Origin: Ligula intestinalis
Taxonomy: Eukaryota; Platyhelminthes; Cestoda; Diphyllobothriidea; Diphyllobothriidae
Assembly (NCBI GenBank): GCA_036362985.1
Contig: JAYGXS010000005.1
Coordinates: 30,389,591-30,453,590, forward strand
Direction: 5' to 3'
Length of the DNA stretch: 64,000 bases
The position numbers and the translations under genes are program-made. This document shows positions 23,645-35,377 of this stretch, piece by piece. The notes under the pieces were generated by a model. The model worked only from the letters and a program-made list of their open reading frames with translations, ran no database searches and was not told the origin of the DNA. Each line of letters begins with the position of its first letter. Position 1 is the stretch's first letter.

Positions 23645-26600
23645 TTTTTTCAGTTTTCAGTTTCAGTTTATTTGGTGAGGATAATAGGCAATGCCTTTGA
23701 AAACCCTATTAAGAACGTGTAAATTTACCTTTACTAACATAGTATGGGCAAACAGTGAGTAGCATTGTTTTTTACAATATATGTCTGGTTTTTTTAGAGG
23801 TCAGACTTGGAGGGAGGAGAGTAGCATTGTTTTTTACAATATATGTCTGGTTTTTAGAGTTCAGACTTGTAAAGAGGAGAGGGGACGCATGTAATTATCC
23901 AAGCGGTGTTTGAACATTTAAAGGGAAGTTGCCTCCACGACTGACTGTGTAAGGTTGTTCCACTGTTGTATGACACGTTGGGTGAAGAATTCAGAGCGGA
24001 GGTTTAGCTTGGACATTTTCGTGCGCAGCTTCATTGTGTGCTCACGGAGATGAGGCGAGAGGTGCCACTGAAACATGTCTTCAAAGCGTAATCCTTTCTC
24101 AAGACCGTTTATTATCTTGTAAACTAGGATATGATCCCCTCTTTGTTGCCTGTAATGAAGAGGGAATAAATGTAGGCATGCCAGTCTATCTATGTAAGTG
24201 TGGTTTTTTTGACCTCTTTCTAGCTTTGTTGCCCGACGCTGCACTTTCTCCAGACATGCTGTGTCCTTTGCTAGCCATGGCCGCCACGCCTGTATGCCAT
24301 ACTCTAGGTGTGGTCGAACAAATGTGCCGTACACTCTGCCAAAGAGATGTTCATCGAAGGCTAGAAACGCCCTTTTGATAGCGCGCAGCACTCCCGTGGC
24401 TTTATTTGCAGCTTTGACAGATTGTAATGAGGGCTTCAGATTACTCTGTATCCAAATGCCTAGGTCTTTTTGCGTAGATGCTACGGGAATTTGGATGTTT
24501 TTCAGGTGATATGTCCTGCTGCTCTGGGGGATAGGGTAGTTTGTTGGACACGGGTGGAGGACGGCAAACTTTTGCACATTGAAATCTAGCAGCCATCTCT
24601 CAAACCACGTCTGCAGTTTGCAAAGATTATTTTGCAGAGCATCTCGGTCGCTTGGGCGCTTAATGACCTGCCAGAGTTAAACGTCATCAGCGAACATGAT
24701 TTTACTGCAGTCCAGTTCTTGAAGGCTGTCATTTACATAGAGAATGAAGAGTAAAGGACCGAGAACGGAGCCTTGAGGGACCCCACTTACTACGTCAACC
24801 CAGTCCGATTTATCCTCCCCGATGCAAACGCGTTGTTTTCGACCGACTAAAAATGACCTGATCCAGTCCAAAATTTTTCCCTTGATGCCAAGAACTCTCA
24901 GTTTGTGTAAAAGGCGTTGATGGGGCACGCTGTCAAAGGCTTTGCGGAAATCGATGTACACTACGTCCACTTCGAATCCCTATTCCAAAGCACTTGTCCA
25001 GGCCTCAATTGAAGTCAGTAAATTTGAAAGGCAGGAGCGCCCTCGCCGAAAGCCATGATGGAAATTTTGTATGATGTCACTTTCATCGCAAAATCTTAGT
25101 ATGGCCTAGTTGACAAGGACCTCCATCATTTTGCAGGAAAGGCAAGTCAAGCTTATGGGCCGAAAGCTGTTTGTAGACATCTTGCTACCTCCCTTGTATA
25201 ACGGTACGATGTTGGCCGTCTTCCACTGCAAAGGCAAGTCCCCTGTTCGCATGGAAAGCTCGAACAGAATTGAAAGAGGCACCGATAGCTCGGTCGACAG
25301 TTCTTTAAGTATCAGTCCAGGGATCCCATCTGGTCCAGGAGACTTTTCTGGTTTGATGTGACTGAGGACATGTCTTACGTCTGCGACAGAAATTGTAACA
25401 GTTTCAGTAACGGCTGTACCTTCGCCCACTTCTACTCCCGAATTATCGTCGGGGGATTCCATCGTAAACGCCGATCTGAAAAACTCTGACAGTAAATCTA
25501 CTTTCCGCGGTCCTTCCGTTACAACGTTCCCGAGATTATCCCTTAGAGTTGCAATGTTGTCCAGGTGCTTCCTTTGACTGCGGATGTATCCATAAAACTT
25601 CTCTGGACATATTGCGGCTTGTGTAGTAAGTTGACGCTCAAAGGCAGTTCTAGAATTTCGTATTTCCTTACGGCATATATTTCGTTGCGCTTTATATTCG
25701 GCAAATGATGTTAAATCTTGAAGATGCTCGTACTTCTTCCACAACCTTTGTTTCTTCTTCATGGCCCTTTTTATCGGCTGGTTGACATATGGAGGTCTGG
25801 CACATGGTCTTATTACTTTCATTGGGCACTGGACTTCAATTAAGCGCTCTACAGTCCCCTGGATATGCTGCCATAATTCATTTGTATCGTTCGTACTGGG
25901 TAACCAGTTTTCTGCGGAAGCGGTACGTCTCATTTCTTCAAAATCGGCTTTCAAAATATTTCTGCGGCTCTTTATTTGCAATTTTGGAAACAGTAGGTAA
26001 CACACGCAGGTAAAAGCAACGTGGTCACTTAACCCAAGTGGCGGTTGTGAGTTCATTTCCCTTATGATCCCCTCTTCTTTTCTAAAAACGAGATCTAGGC
26101 AGATCGATCGCTGGCCTTCTCGCAGTTGGGTTGTGAAGCCTATGTGTTAAATGAGATATTCGTCCAAAGAAAACTGAAGTAGTTGATAATTGAAATGTGC
26201 TGCTGCGGCCTTTACTCCAGGCCTCATCCAATTGATGCCAGGAGCGTTGAAATCACCCAGGAGTAATAGATTTTCCTGTTTACAGATAACTGTCAGTGAA
26301 CTTAGCAGTTCTACGTCGTCACTTTCGCTGGAGCCGGGAGGCCGATAAACGACGCATATATTGAGTGCCGGATGTTGCCTTATCTTAATTTTGCATGAAA
26401 TTATTTCATATCGTCGTAGGGCTATGTCTGCGATTTCCCTCTGACAACAGGAAATTTCATTGGCTACATAAAGTGCCACTCCTCCGCCCCTACGTTGAGA
26501 TCTGTCGCAGCGGAACAGTTGATAGCCTTCAATGCTGACTTCACTGATCCCCATTGCTTCGGTCAGCCAAGTCTCTGCTTATGCAATTATATGCGGTTTC

Positions 26601-27450
26601 TGCTCAGATACAATTGTTTTGAGTTCGTCAAGTTTATTGAAGAGACTCTGAAAATTTGTATAATAGGCCTCGAGGCAGCGGCCACTATAGCTTGTGGTAT
26701 CTTCTAGAACCGGCCGGTTGACCTTGGTTCAGTTTTCCGCCTAACTACTTCCGGCCAAAGAAAATTTCGTTCAATGTGGACAATTGCTCCTCCTCTTATT
26801 TGTAGGCCAGTTTCACCTTTGTTCTTTCGGCCGTTTAGATAGTTTTTCAAAAGTCGCATTTGCCTGCGTTCCTTTGGTTCATAAACCGACTGAAAGAAAA
26901 CTCCAGCATACATGGTCCGCAGAGACGACTTTCTTTCCAGCATAAGCCGTGCCTGCGCTTCGGTGTCCCAAATGACCTTGAATGGACGTGGCCAAGAGCT
27001 TGAACCATATTCTAAATGTTTTGAGAATATTTACAGACTCAGTGCCCCTTAGTAGTGATTTAGCGCACTGCCGAACGAGTCCTCGATCGTGCTCCACCTC
27101 ATCCCCAGCAACTGTAGCCGTTGATTCTGGTGCACCCTGTATCATTATATGTTGCTTACGGTTGGCTCGAGCTTGGGCCGTGGTCACATCGCACTGAAGC
27201 AGAGTAGCAGCAGGGGTTTCGAAGTCTAGATCTGTGAAAGATTCGATGGACCTTTTGCTGGTAGCATTTTCTTCTAAGTTACCGTTCGCCCTTTGGTCCA
27301 ATTCAGCTTCCTTTTCTTCAGAAGTCTCCTGTTGGAGTGGTTGTCTTCCTTTTTGTTCACATGGCGTGCTCCAAGTTCTGTCTCGCGATAAAACTGAGGG
27401 CTTTGGTTGGTCTTTTGCAGGCCGTTCTGCATCCGCCTTCTGCTGAATTG
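23645..27450 (-). mobile_element. CR1 LINE B, nearly full length, nested in LINE A
   Basis: Minus-strand CR1 retrotransposon. The ORF1 C-terminal half spans 27301-26704 (IMIQGAPES; KNYLNGRKNKGETG). The endonuclease spans 26554-26147 (RRGGGVALYV, YRPPGSS, LLLGDFNAPGINW). The linker and RT start cover 26056-25106 (KSPGPDGIPG). RT core 24970-24677 has YIDFRKAFDSVPH, SGVPQGSVLGPLLF and MFADDV. The C-terminal region is 24577-23918. The frame is cut by only a few stops, for example right after FADDV. The 3' UTR holds a 60-bp tandem repeat (23757-23880). The 3' end is an ACTGAA-type short repeat near 23645-23665, as expected for CR1. It is less decayed than LINE A, consistent with later insertion. 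Confidence 0.9.
23757..23880 (-). repeat. Tandem 60-bp repeat in LINE B 3' UTR
   Basis: Two adjacent copies begin GAGTAGCATTGTTTTTTACA and end in AGAGGAGAG-type purine runs, about 62-63 bp apart and differing at a few positions. Such repeats are common in CR1 3' UTRs and may help RT template recognition. Confidence 0.75.
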
Positions 27451-27454
27451 TGCA

Positions 27455-28485
27455 TTATTGGGAAAAATTAGTGATGAGAGTGATGGAATTCGATGGCATT
27501 GTGTAACTATCGGAGGGTATGGTTTTGTGCGAGGTGGGATTTGAGTGTGTGTGTGTGTTATATTGAAATGGTTGGGTGTGCGGTGGTCGTCTTGTGTATG
27601 GGCTAGGATACATGGGTTGAGAGAAAGGGTTAGGTGTCATTTGAGGTTGTGCATTTAAATACGGATATTCGTTTTGATATGCAATTCTGTTTGGGAATGG
27701 TGGTCTATTCTGGGTTGTTCGGAGGAAATAATCTAACACTGGTTTACTACTTTGGTTCGTTGAGTAAGGACTGGTATTGCTATTTTTGGACATGTTTAGA
27801 CTTGTGTTGCTATTTATCAGTGTATGTTGATAAGATCCAGGATAAATGTCATTCATGTCTAATGGGGTTGTATGATTTCGGTGTATTTTTGCTTGAACCT
27901 TATTCTTTCCCATTATTGCTTCGGCAGGTTTATTATTTGCTTTCTAGTTGTCATTATTATAATAAGAAGGAGTCGCTCTTAAGTCACCTTAGCTTTTGCT
28001 ACGTTGATAGTTTTCGTTTTCCTTCTCAGAGGAGGAGGAACTCGTTAATTGTTCCTCTGAAGTAGCATTTTGTGGAGTAGTTCCGTCCTCTGCGACTATT
28101 TGTGTCTGACTTTGCTTACACTCTTTGTCTTTGAAAAACTTGTCTGCGCTGCATCGGGGTCAAGTCAGGGCATATATACTTTAAAATTCCGGAAAATCCT
28201 ATTTATTTCAGAGTTTTGTAGCAGCATTTGACCTTCGGCGTGGGTAGAACATGTAAGCAAAATCGGTTTGTTTTTACTTCGCGAATTTAGTCTTTTGATA
28301 GACACTATGCCTATATTTATCCCACATTGTTGAAAAACGTTTTGTGTTGCTACTATTGGATTACTCGTTTGAGGAAAGTTGCGGAAGATTGTATTACAGC
28401 TACGTTTTGATCTATCTGAAACTTCTGATGATACTAAATGCACCACAGACTCAATCTGAGGTAAATTCGTGAGGTTGCTTAAGTG
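27455..28485 (-). mobile_element. CR1-like LINE A, ORF1 part
   Basis: The 5' portion of LINE A, separated from the rest by LINE B. The frame around 28446-28170 has a coiled-coil-like stretch (LSNLTNLPQIESVVHLV) and an RRM-like start (CNTIFRNFPQ), as in CR1 ORF1 proteins. The frame 27913-27455 is Asn/Pro/Gln-rich, and the same composition resumes beyond LINE B near 23620-23540 (SPTPPYYPP). The open frame stops at a TAA just upstream of 28485, so the element is 5'-truncated there. See the finding on the inverted 20-mer at this junction. Confidence 0.7.
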
Positions 28486-29122
28486 ACCATATTATCCACC
28501 AATCATCACTTAATTCACTATCAGAGACGCTTGGGCTCTCTAGTTCTGCATTTACGACCATATAGTCGGCTTCCACTCTCTTCTTCATGGCCTCTTCCAC
28601 AGCCAACATTTTCTCCTCAAAATACTGCTTCAAACGGCGTTTTCGCGTACTCCTGGATTCACCCTTAAAATTGTTAGCAAAAACCGTAAAGATAAGAAAT
28701 ATTATAGGGAATAACAACAGAAATATTATGGAATAGCAGTGCAATAGCAGTGGATTTGTCAGACAGTAGTTGCAGTACGTAAACACGTTGCACGCCACGC
28801 ACGTCAAATAATGTGGTTACGCGCGCGGCGGATGTCGCAATGCGCTCAAAGTGCACCAACCAATCCGATGTCAGATTGCATTATTGCGGCAACCAATTAC
28901 GTTACAGCATCGCGTATATCTAGCACTAGCCTGTGAACGTGCATCAATTAGATATCTAGTTGCTTCTAGGGTTTCAAATGAATTTGCGTCCAGAAGTGAA
29001 TTAAGAATCTTAAATACAGGTTCATAATTTTCAATAAAGTTTGTTAAATTTAAGGGGGCTGACAGATCAATTTGATCCAAAACAACTTTCGCGTCAGTCA
29101 TTGTTCCTAATAAAATTTTCAA
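28483..29122 (-). CDS. Unidentified exon-like ORFs (two blocks)
   Basis: Block 1 (28668-28483) is preceded by a good acceptor context (GCTAAC branch-like site, then TTTTAAG). It encodes a basic then acidic charged segment (STRKRRLKQYFEEKMLAVEE; SPSVSDSELSDDWW) before running into the LINE A junction. Block 2 (29122-28871) encodes a helical-looking stretch (LNLTNFIENYEPVFKILN). They could be exons of one host gene disrupted by LINE A, or part of another repeat. I do not recognise a family. Confidence 0.25.
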
Positions 29123-30269
29123 GTCAAGGATGTTTAAATGCTAAATATATGCCTCAGTAATGTGTTTTTGACAAATAAACTATAAACTACTAGAAGTACC
29201 AAACAAATGATTTGTACAACGTTCTATGAAACAGAGGACAATATCTAACCAAATCAACGAAGGAATTTGGTAGCCGATTTTGGCTAAGATAATTAACTGT
29301 TAATTTATTTAAGAAAACCAAAGACTTTGAGTTGTTTCTTCTCTTGTATAAATCAATTAATATAAAGCTTTCACTTATCTTCGAATTTGAATAAACCGCG
29401 TTCAAGGTCAGCAGTCAACATGTGAGCAGGCTGGGAGTCAAGTGGTGTTGGCCGACTCTCATAATAATAATAATTTGTATATTTAAGGCCCAAGGGGCCC
29501 TGTCATTACAACCTTATTGCTATCGTGAAAATAAAAATAATAATGATAAACAGTGAACTCTTATAAAATAATTGTCCTCGGCAGTAAAAAAACTCCTAAA
29601 TTGGTAAATGAGTTCAGCGGGCCACTGATTTCCAAAAAAACTATAGCAGAAAAAACTGCCTCAATAGGTGACAGGGTTTGATGTAATTAGATTGGGACCT
29701 AGGTTGAGGGTTAGGGACGTTTATGGTCATGGAAAAATATATATCATTGATTTGAGAAGGGGTCATCCGGGACAGTAGGAGAAGACAGTAGAAGTCAAGG
29801 CAACATCACCGAGATGCGACCCACGTGACTCCAGAGCCCATCGAAAAGTTGGCGATTACCATTAATAGCGACTCGAAGACCACAGCGAAGGGTACAAAAG
29901 CGGGAAAGAGTTCGCAGCCCTCATGTCATGCTGTAGCATATGATGGCATTGTCAAATCAATAGTCAATATCACAGCCAGCGGAACATGTACTCTTAGGGC
30001 GAGATAGGCGCTAGTCTGGAGACAGAGTCGGGATGATAATGTAAGAACTGCCGTGCCCGGAATGCTTGCTTAAATGCTGACTTGAGTCAACATCGCATAG
30101 CAACATAAGGTAGGTATCCGACTGTCGGAATTTGGGAGAGGGAGAAAACGCAGGCAAGACCACATGTTGTAAATGGGGCAGCCGACATCCCAGGAGACCA
30201 GACATATACCTTAGCACCAACTTAAGCCAGAATAACTACAAGCCTAAAATCCTCCATAAGAGGGACGAT
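29123..30269. other. No gene recognised; (AAT)n and LINE-tail-like sequence
   Basis: 29460-29475 is a short AAT/ATA run next to GGCCCAAGGGGCCC. Read on the minus strand this looks like the 3' end of a LINE or SINE ending in (ATT)n, but no coding part is attached. The rest is unassigned. Confidence 0.35.
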
Positions 30270-30400
30270 CTCGCACCTGAACCCACCTTGGTTTTTTGAT
30301 CCTGTCTTGACACCGGACACAGGTGGTGAGGGAAGAGGGCGTACAGTAGAGGCTGCGAACAAATAATATCACTTAAAACTAATTCACGTGCAAGTCGCCG
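30270..30400 (+). repeat. Interspersed repeat, family R2 (copy 2)
   Basis: Collinear blocks shared with 9283-9480 and 45240-45420: CTGAACCCACCTTGG, TGTCTTGACACCGG, GGTGAGGGAAGAG and TTCACGTGCAAG. This copy and the 45-kb copy are the most similar pair. No coding function is recognised. Confidence 0.5.
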
Positions 30401-31389
30401 ACCCTGCACCACCATGTTGTAGTGCATACGGTGAACATCATCAATTAACAAGGTCGTTGACGAAGAATCACAAAGATTGAAAAAAGAATTAGGGCTGACG
30501 ATTGCGGCATATGGACAGAGAAGTGGCACGACCATTTCTTTCCCGATAGAGATAGGTTGGATGGTCAAAAATATCTGAGATATTGGTGCCCTGATTTACT
30601 TTAAACGTTCGATGCCCGCACTCGATGACTGAGTTTCGCACAAGACCTTATAGTGTTTGTTCTAAAGGGATAAAAACCCTTAGTCAGCCATACACTCACA
30701 CATTTTCTGTTCAACCACTGTCATTTGTGAGTCAGTGAAATGGTGGAGGTTTGGTGTTGCAAGATGGTAACGGGAAAATTGCTGGGCCGCATGAAACTAT
30801 GGCTATAACCAAATAAACGAAGACACTGACCAGGCCATCTCCGAGTGTCGATCTTGCCATAATGGTGGCCTTATGGGGATGGTATTTAATGGACCTTAAC
30901 GCCGCTGTTGACTCATCACGTGAATGCTGCGGTTACGTTGATGACCGGCCCCCGGTCCGTTTATCGTTCAAGGTCTGGGTGGCTTACGAACACAACCTTT
31001 CTCGCGTGCGTTCACACTGCGCCCAGCGCGCAGGCCAACCAGCGAACCGAAGCTCTCTGGACCAATCAACTTCCTGAAAAGTTTTTTGGTGCTCAGCCAA
31101 TTTTTGGACTGAGGGAGGACTTGGGTATCCGCATTCGCGCGGCGCGGTCGCATCGGCGCTGCCCTTTCCCACTACCCAAAACAACAGTCGATTTTTTCAG
31201 TATATAAGGGAGATAACAGAGCCTTTGAAAACCCCATAATCTCCTCCTTCTGAAACTTGCCTAGTTAGGCATAGGTACCACGCTTTTGAATTTACTATCT
31301 TCCTATTTGGATGCTCGTACACACAGAGTTTAAATTTCAAATTTCATCTCCAACCCCACGTATAGACTGAAGTTATTTAGGGTAGCGTA
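30401..31389. other. No gene recognised
   Basis: Unassigned, partly GC-rich sequence. Open frames at 30860-31200 overlap on both strands and show no domain. Confidence 0.35.
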
Positions 31390-32160
31390 CTTAGACTGAT
31401 CTTATTTTGCCTTTTGGTCAACGATGTTCCTGAATGCTTTCAGTATGTTAGGCCCTTTTTGTACGCTAGCGGTTTAAAAATCGCTCATAAATATAAACTG
31501 GCAGAAGGCAACATCGTACTCGAGCTCATTAAAATGATCTTCAGGCCTTTACCCGGTGGTGTTGCACATGGCGCCTCTTCCCTTCGTGGCAAAAATGTTC
31601 TTTTATGGTTGTCGGCGACGATCATCAGCCTGCAGTTAGCATAGACGGTCACCAACTAAATGTACCAGGAGTTATTAAGGATCTGGGCATATTATATTCT
31701 GGTAGTCTTAATCGGTCAGAGCACTGTGTCCTGACAGTACCGAAAGCACGCCGAACTACCGGTTTAATTTTTAGAAATTTTAAGACTATTAAGGTTAGAA
31801 CTAGCCTTTATAATACGTATTTGCGACCTAGCCTTGAGTATGGCTTGCCCCTATTCAGCCCTCTACGCGCTACTGAACGGAAGAAAATAGAATAGGTCCA
31901 GCACTTCTTCATTAAAAAAGTTTTCACTTCAGAACACCGTAACTTATCTTACCAACAACATTGCGAACTTATAAAACTCAATCTCTTGTGGCTTCGAAGA
32001 TTAAAGAGGGGAATATTTTTACTGTTTAAACTCTTGAATGGCCGTAGCTTTATTCCCTTCAGTACCATTAGGCAACTCGAGCACTCTCGGCGCGCCAGTA
32101 ATCGAGATTTGTTTTTATTTCTTCCCATGGCACGCACAGTTATATACCACCAATTTTTTC
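31390..32160 (+). pseudogene. CR1/Jockey-type LINE C, RT C-terminal fragment
   Basis: 5'-truncated LINE on the plus strand. The frame starts inside the RT palm, where the catalytic FLYADDLKIA is changed to FLYASGLKIA. It continues through IDGHQLNVPGVIKDLGI, RTSLYNTYLRPSLEYG and LWLRRLKRGIFLLFKLLNG with stops and shifts between them. It cannot be active. The layout resembles the thumb and C-terminal region of LINE A, but it is a separate, opposite-strand copy. Confidence 0.75.
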
Positions 32161-32761
32161 AGTAAAAGTTATAGCAATCTGGATTAAGCTACCCAGAAGT
32201 ACTAAATGTCAACAAAGCCATCCTTTTTTCATGATTGCTATCACAAGTTTTCTGCAAGAATTTTGGGTGCTGACTTGATAGAATCTCTATTTCACTCTGA
32301 TGGCGTTCGTGGGCTCTGAACCCTACCAGGCCTCATGTTGAAAGTAATGGTGCTGAATCTGCAGTCCGCAATCGGCTAGCTCTTCAGCCGACAGCGAGCA
32401 ACTCTTCGCCGACAAACATTCAAGGAAGACTGAGAACACCGTGTTCCTGTGTCAATCCTCCCCGTCCCGAAATGAAGTCCCTCAACGAGCTGCAGTTTTT
32501 TTTCTGATAAACTGTCAACTCAATCTATGTGTGAATAGATCGTTCGTTAGTATCAAACCTTTGCATTCAGGTTTTTTTCACTTGATACAAACTCCTTATT
32601 TAGCCCACTATTGACCAAGCACGAAACTAAAAAAAACAATGCTGAAACCAAAAGAGGGAGTTTGTTTTATGTTTCTTCCTGTCTTCAAGGGTTTACAAGG
32701 CGTTCAAGAGGGGCTTTATAACTTAACACAATTTTTTAAAATTTCCTTTAAACTGGAAAGG

Positions 32762-32930
32762 AGCCCTTGTGTCGTGGTGGAGCATCGCACTCAATTATTA
32801 AAAGTCCCGGGTTCAAATCTCGGGGGTTCCAACCCTTGAGATTGAGTATGACTAGTTAATGACGGCTAACAGGCCAGAAATGGGCAGTCCGGCCTCTCTT
32901 TGCTTTGTCGGATCCATTTCATAAATGTAT
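32762..32930 (+). repeat. tRNA-derived SINE with hammerhead-like tail, copy 2
   Basis: The head has a B-box (GGTTCAAATCTC) and a weaker A-box (GTCGTGGTGGAGC). The tail 32850-32889 follows the hammerhead layout (GACTAG, then TTAATGA in place of CTGATGA, CGGCTAACAGGCCA, GAAA). The same tail then runs into CTTTGCTTTGTCGG, like the 35.9-kb copy. No target duplication was found. Confidence 0.65.
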
Positions 32931-33040
32931 ATGATGTAAATGCCGAAAGATTCGGGGTCTAGATCTGTGATCTTGTCATCATCTCCAAAGGTAAGGAAGA
33001 AAAAGAGGGGGCGGGTTCATGGACCAAATTATATTTGAAA

Positions 33041-33075
33041 TGACGTTTCGAAAACCTTCTCGCTTCCGTCGGCAG
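33041..33075 (-). ncRNA. Degenerate hammerhead ribozyme-like motif
   Basis: Minus strand: CTGCCGA (core CUGANGA with one change), helix II GGAAGC/GGTTTTC with wobble pairs and a GAGAA-type loop, then GAAAC and GTC followed by A. GAAACGUC gives the minimal, almost loopless helix III typical of Penelope pLTR hammerheads. It is located 230 bp upstream of a Penelope endonuclease frame but on the opposite strand. Confidence 0.5.
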
Positions 33076-33303
33076 AGTTTAGTGGTGGTTGATTTTAGTG
33101 GTCTTTAGTTAGTCCGCCTTGCTGTTTGCCTCAAATCATATCGGTGTTGTATGTGTGAACTTTGACCTGCCCGTTCGTTGCCAACCACATTTGGTCTCCC
33201 GGAGGTTGGCTACCAGTGGGCTGCCGTGACCTTCGTCCCCTCTGCGGTCGGCGTAGTTGTAGGCGAGTCAGTATGCTTGATGGCCTCTCTCAGCTAGCCC
33301 AAA

Positions 33304-33757
33304 GACCCGTTGCCAGCAACTGAGCAATCAGCCGTAGTCTACAGCCTACCATGCAAAAACTGCGAGGCGAGGCATGTTGGCAATACGAGCAAACGCCTGG
33401 CCACAAGATTGTGCGAACATCAACTTGCAATCAATCGCAAGGACAAGTTGTATTTAGGCAATGGCCATGTGCAACAGCTCAAACGCGAATTCGCCTTTGA
33501 GAAAGCGACGGTGATCGGCGGGGCCAATGAAAAAATGGCCAGGCTAGTGCTGGAAAGTTGGTCCTCCACTAGCACAATTAACAGAGCTATCGAACTGAAC
33601 TTTGCCTACCAAGCGCTTTGCATAAGGCTCGAATCAAGTCAGCCAGAGCCAGTAGGGCAAACGAGTACGCAACACCGAGAGCCGACGGTCCGTTCGTCTG
33701 GGCAAAATAAACACAAGGGACTATGGATGACGAGGCAGGCTGTCCTGTGCATGTAAA
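33304..33757 (+). pseudogene. Penelope-like GIY-YIG endonuclease fragment
   Basis: Open frame of about 148 codons. It has the family's VVYSLPCKNC (GIY half plus the Cys pair that precedes the YIG half), HVGNTSKRLATRLCEHQ (YIG half changed to HVG; Arg and Glu-His kept) and a C-terminal part with LESWSSTSTINRAIELN in place of the usual NRHVDIP. The RT is absent upstream. The catalytic tyrosine of YIG is lost, so the nuclease is probably inactive. Confidence 0.7.
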
Positions 33758-34345
33758 ATAGCTTTGTCTGCCAGCATGACCTTGAATGAGCTGAGGTCAA
33801 GTCTGGGATCTGTCGTTCTTTAATAGTGCGTTCGTTATTTAGCGAGCTTGTCACGGCCGCTGGGATGCAGGAGAAAGAGGGAGCAGCTGCTGTTGTCTAG
33901 GCGGAAAAGGAACGCTAAAAACAACTGCTAGGTCGAACCTAGGCGGGAGTTAGAACGCCAGAGATTGGTTGAGATTAAGTTGATTCCAACACGCGTCTCG
34001 GCGGCGGCACGTCATTTGGGGAACCAAAATCGCAAGATCTGAAGTTTCTAATTCTAATTTTATCTGAGAGATCCAGATACAATCATCAGGCGAGCAACAC
34101 CCGGCTCGCGAGCCATATGTTGAAGACCCGGTGTATAGGTGGAGCAGCGATTTTTGCCCCGTTTCTCCAACGTAATTGCAGTCCCCATCCTTGCAAGTTA
34201 TTTTCCACCCAAAGGTGGATGCCTCACTAGGGGGCAGTCTCTATTCAGGTTGCATCACACTGCAACGTAATGTCATTTGAGATCGATATGCTACGCCTAC
34301 TACGGCGGGTTTTAACAGTCAACAAACTTATTTGGAGTCTCCAAA

Positions 34346-34413
34346 TTGCTGATTGATAATGACAGGCTACGCTTTGACAAAGGAGAGCCGGTCCAGTTCT
34401 CCGAAGCGTCAGC
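34346..34413 (+). ncRNA. Degenerate hammerhead ribozyme-like motif, Penelope-associated repeat
   Basis: About 70% identical to the repeat at 17.8 kb. Order: TTGACAA, helix II GGAGA/TCTCC (34382-34386 with 34398-34402), GAAGC (for GAAAC), then GTC. It lies some 600 bp past the Penelope nuclease frame, on the same strand. The core is substituted at two or three positions. Confidence 0.45.
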
Positions 34414-35145
34414 TAAGACAATAAAGCTCCTTCCAGTCAACAGACATATGTTCGCAGATTCACATCCGGGAACTGGAACTTTTGCCAACTTGAAAACTGT
34501 TATCCGCAACCACGTATTGAGAAGTGAACCTCTTTGCCTAGGTGAAAGCCATATTTTAACCACCTTTCCATCTGCACGGAAACCCTGCGACACACAGACA
34601 ATGGCCGACTCTGGCACCGGAGGTTGTCGGTCGGCGCGTTCTTAGACACCTCCTGCTTGCAGCTAGGTTTCTAAATTTAAAGCGTACTCCAGCCACCGAA
34701 TGAAAACCCGCAAACCACCTAGTCTTCCAGAGGATAGTCACGGATCACAGAAGACTTCCTGTCAATACGATCTTACTAGTAAAAAAACTCTTTGGTGCAA
34801 TGTGTATTTGCTGTACAGATGTATAATTTGTCAAAAAAACTCAAAGAATCGAGAGGTTAACGTTTTTCAAGCCGGAACCGAAGCAGGTAGCAATCAGGGG
34901 AGGCGGAGCCGTCTCTAAACTGTCGTTTTGAGCGGATTCCTCCAGTTCCTTGTACGCAAGGTCAAAAGTCACCTATAGTAAGCCAAGAAAAGACAAGATT
35001 AAAAGGTAGGAATAGTGACATCAAAAACATATGGCATGAGAAAATCATTGTTTGGAGTTCCACACCGATCGGTGAGCGCTGACCTACCATTATGTATACT
35101 TGCAAAGAAGCAGAAGACGCGATCGCTGAAACAGTAATTTTATTC

Positions 35146-35183
35146 GGATGGGCTTTCGACTCCACACAAAAAGCCATCGTCAG
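35146..35183 (-). ncRNA. Degenerate hammerhead-like motif downstream of Penelope EN
   Basis: Minus strand: CTGACGA (matches CUGANGA exactly), a GGCT/AGTC stem, then GAAAG. It is 195 bp beyond the 3' end of the Penelope nuclease frame at 35378-35831, on the same strand. Helix III does not form, so I call it degenerate. Confidence 0.4.
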
Positions 35184-35377
35184 AGAAAGTGCGAAACAGC
35201 AAGTTAGCTACGCGTAAATGGGGGTGGGAGGGGGGTTCGCACTTGTTATTGGTCAATGCCTACGCCACGCCCATGCTCACGCTGTCTTATGGTGTGTCGT
35301 CTAAGCGCGTTCCTGTAGTTGTGGCGTGACCTTGAAGTGACAAACTGCATGTTTGTGCGGGAACTGGGCCGCCGTTT

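Noticed and set aside
34081..34100. CTGATGA on the minus strand as a further hammerhead
   Set aside because: No GAAA follows after a pairable helix II; the match is to seven bases only.
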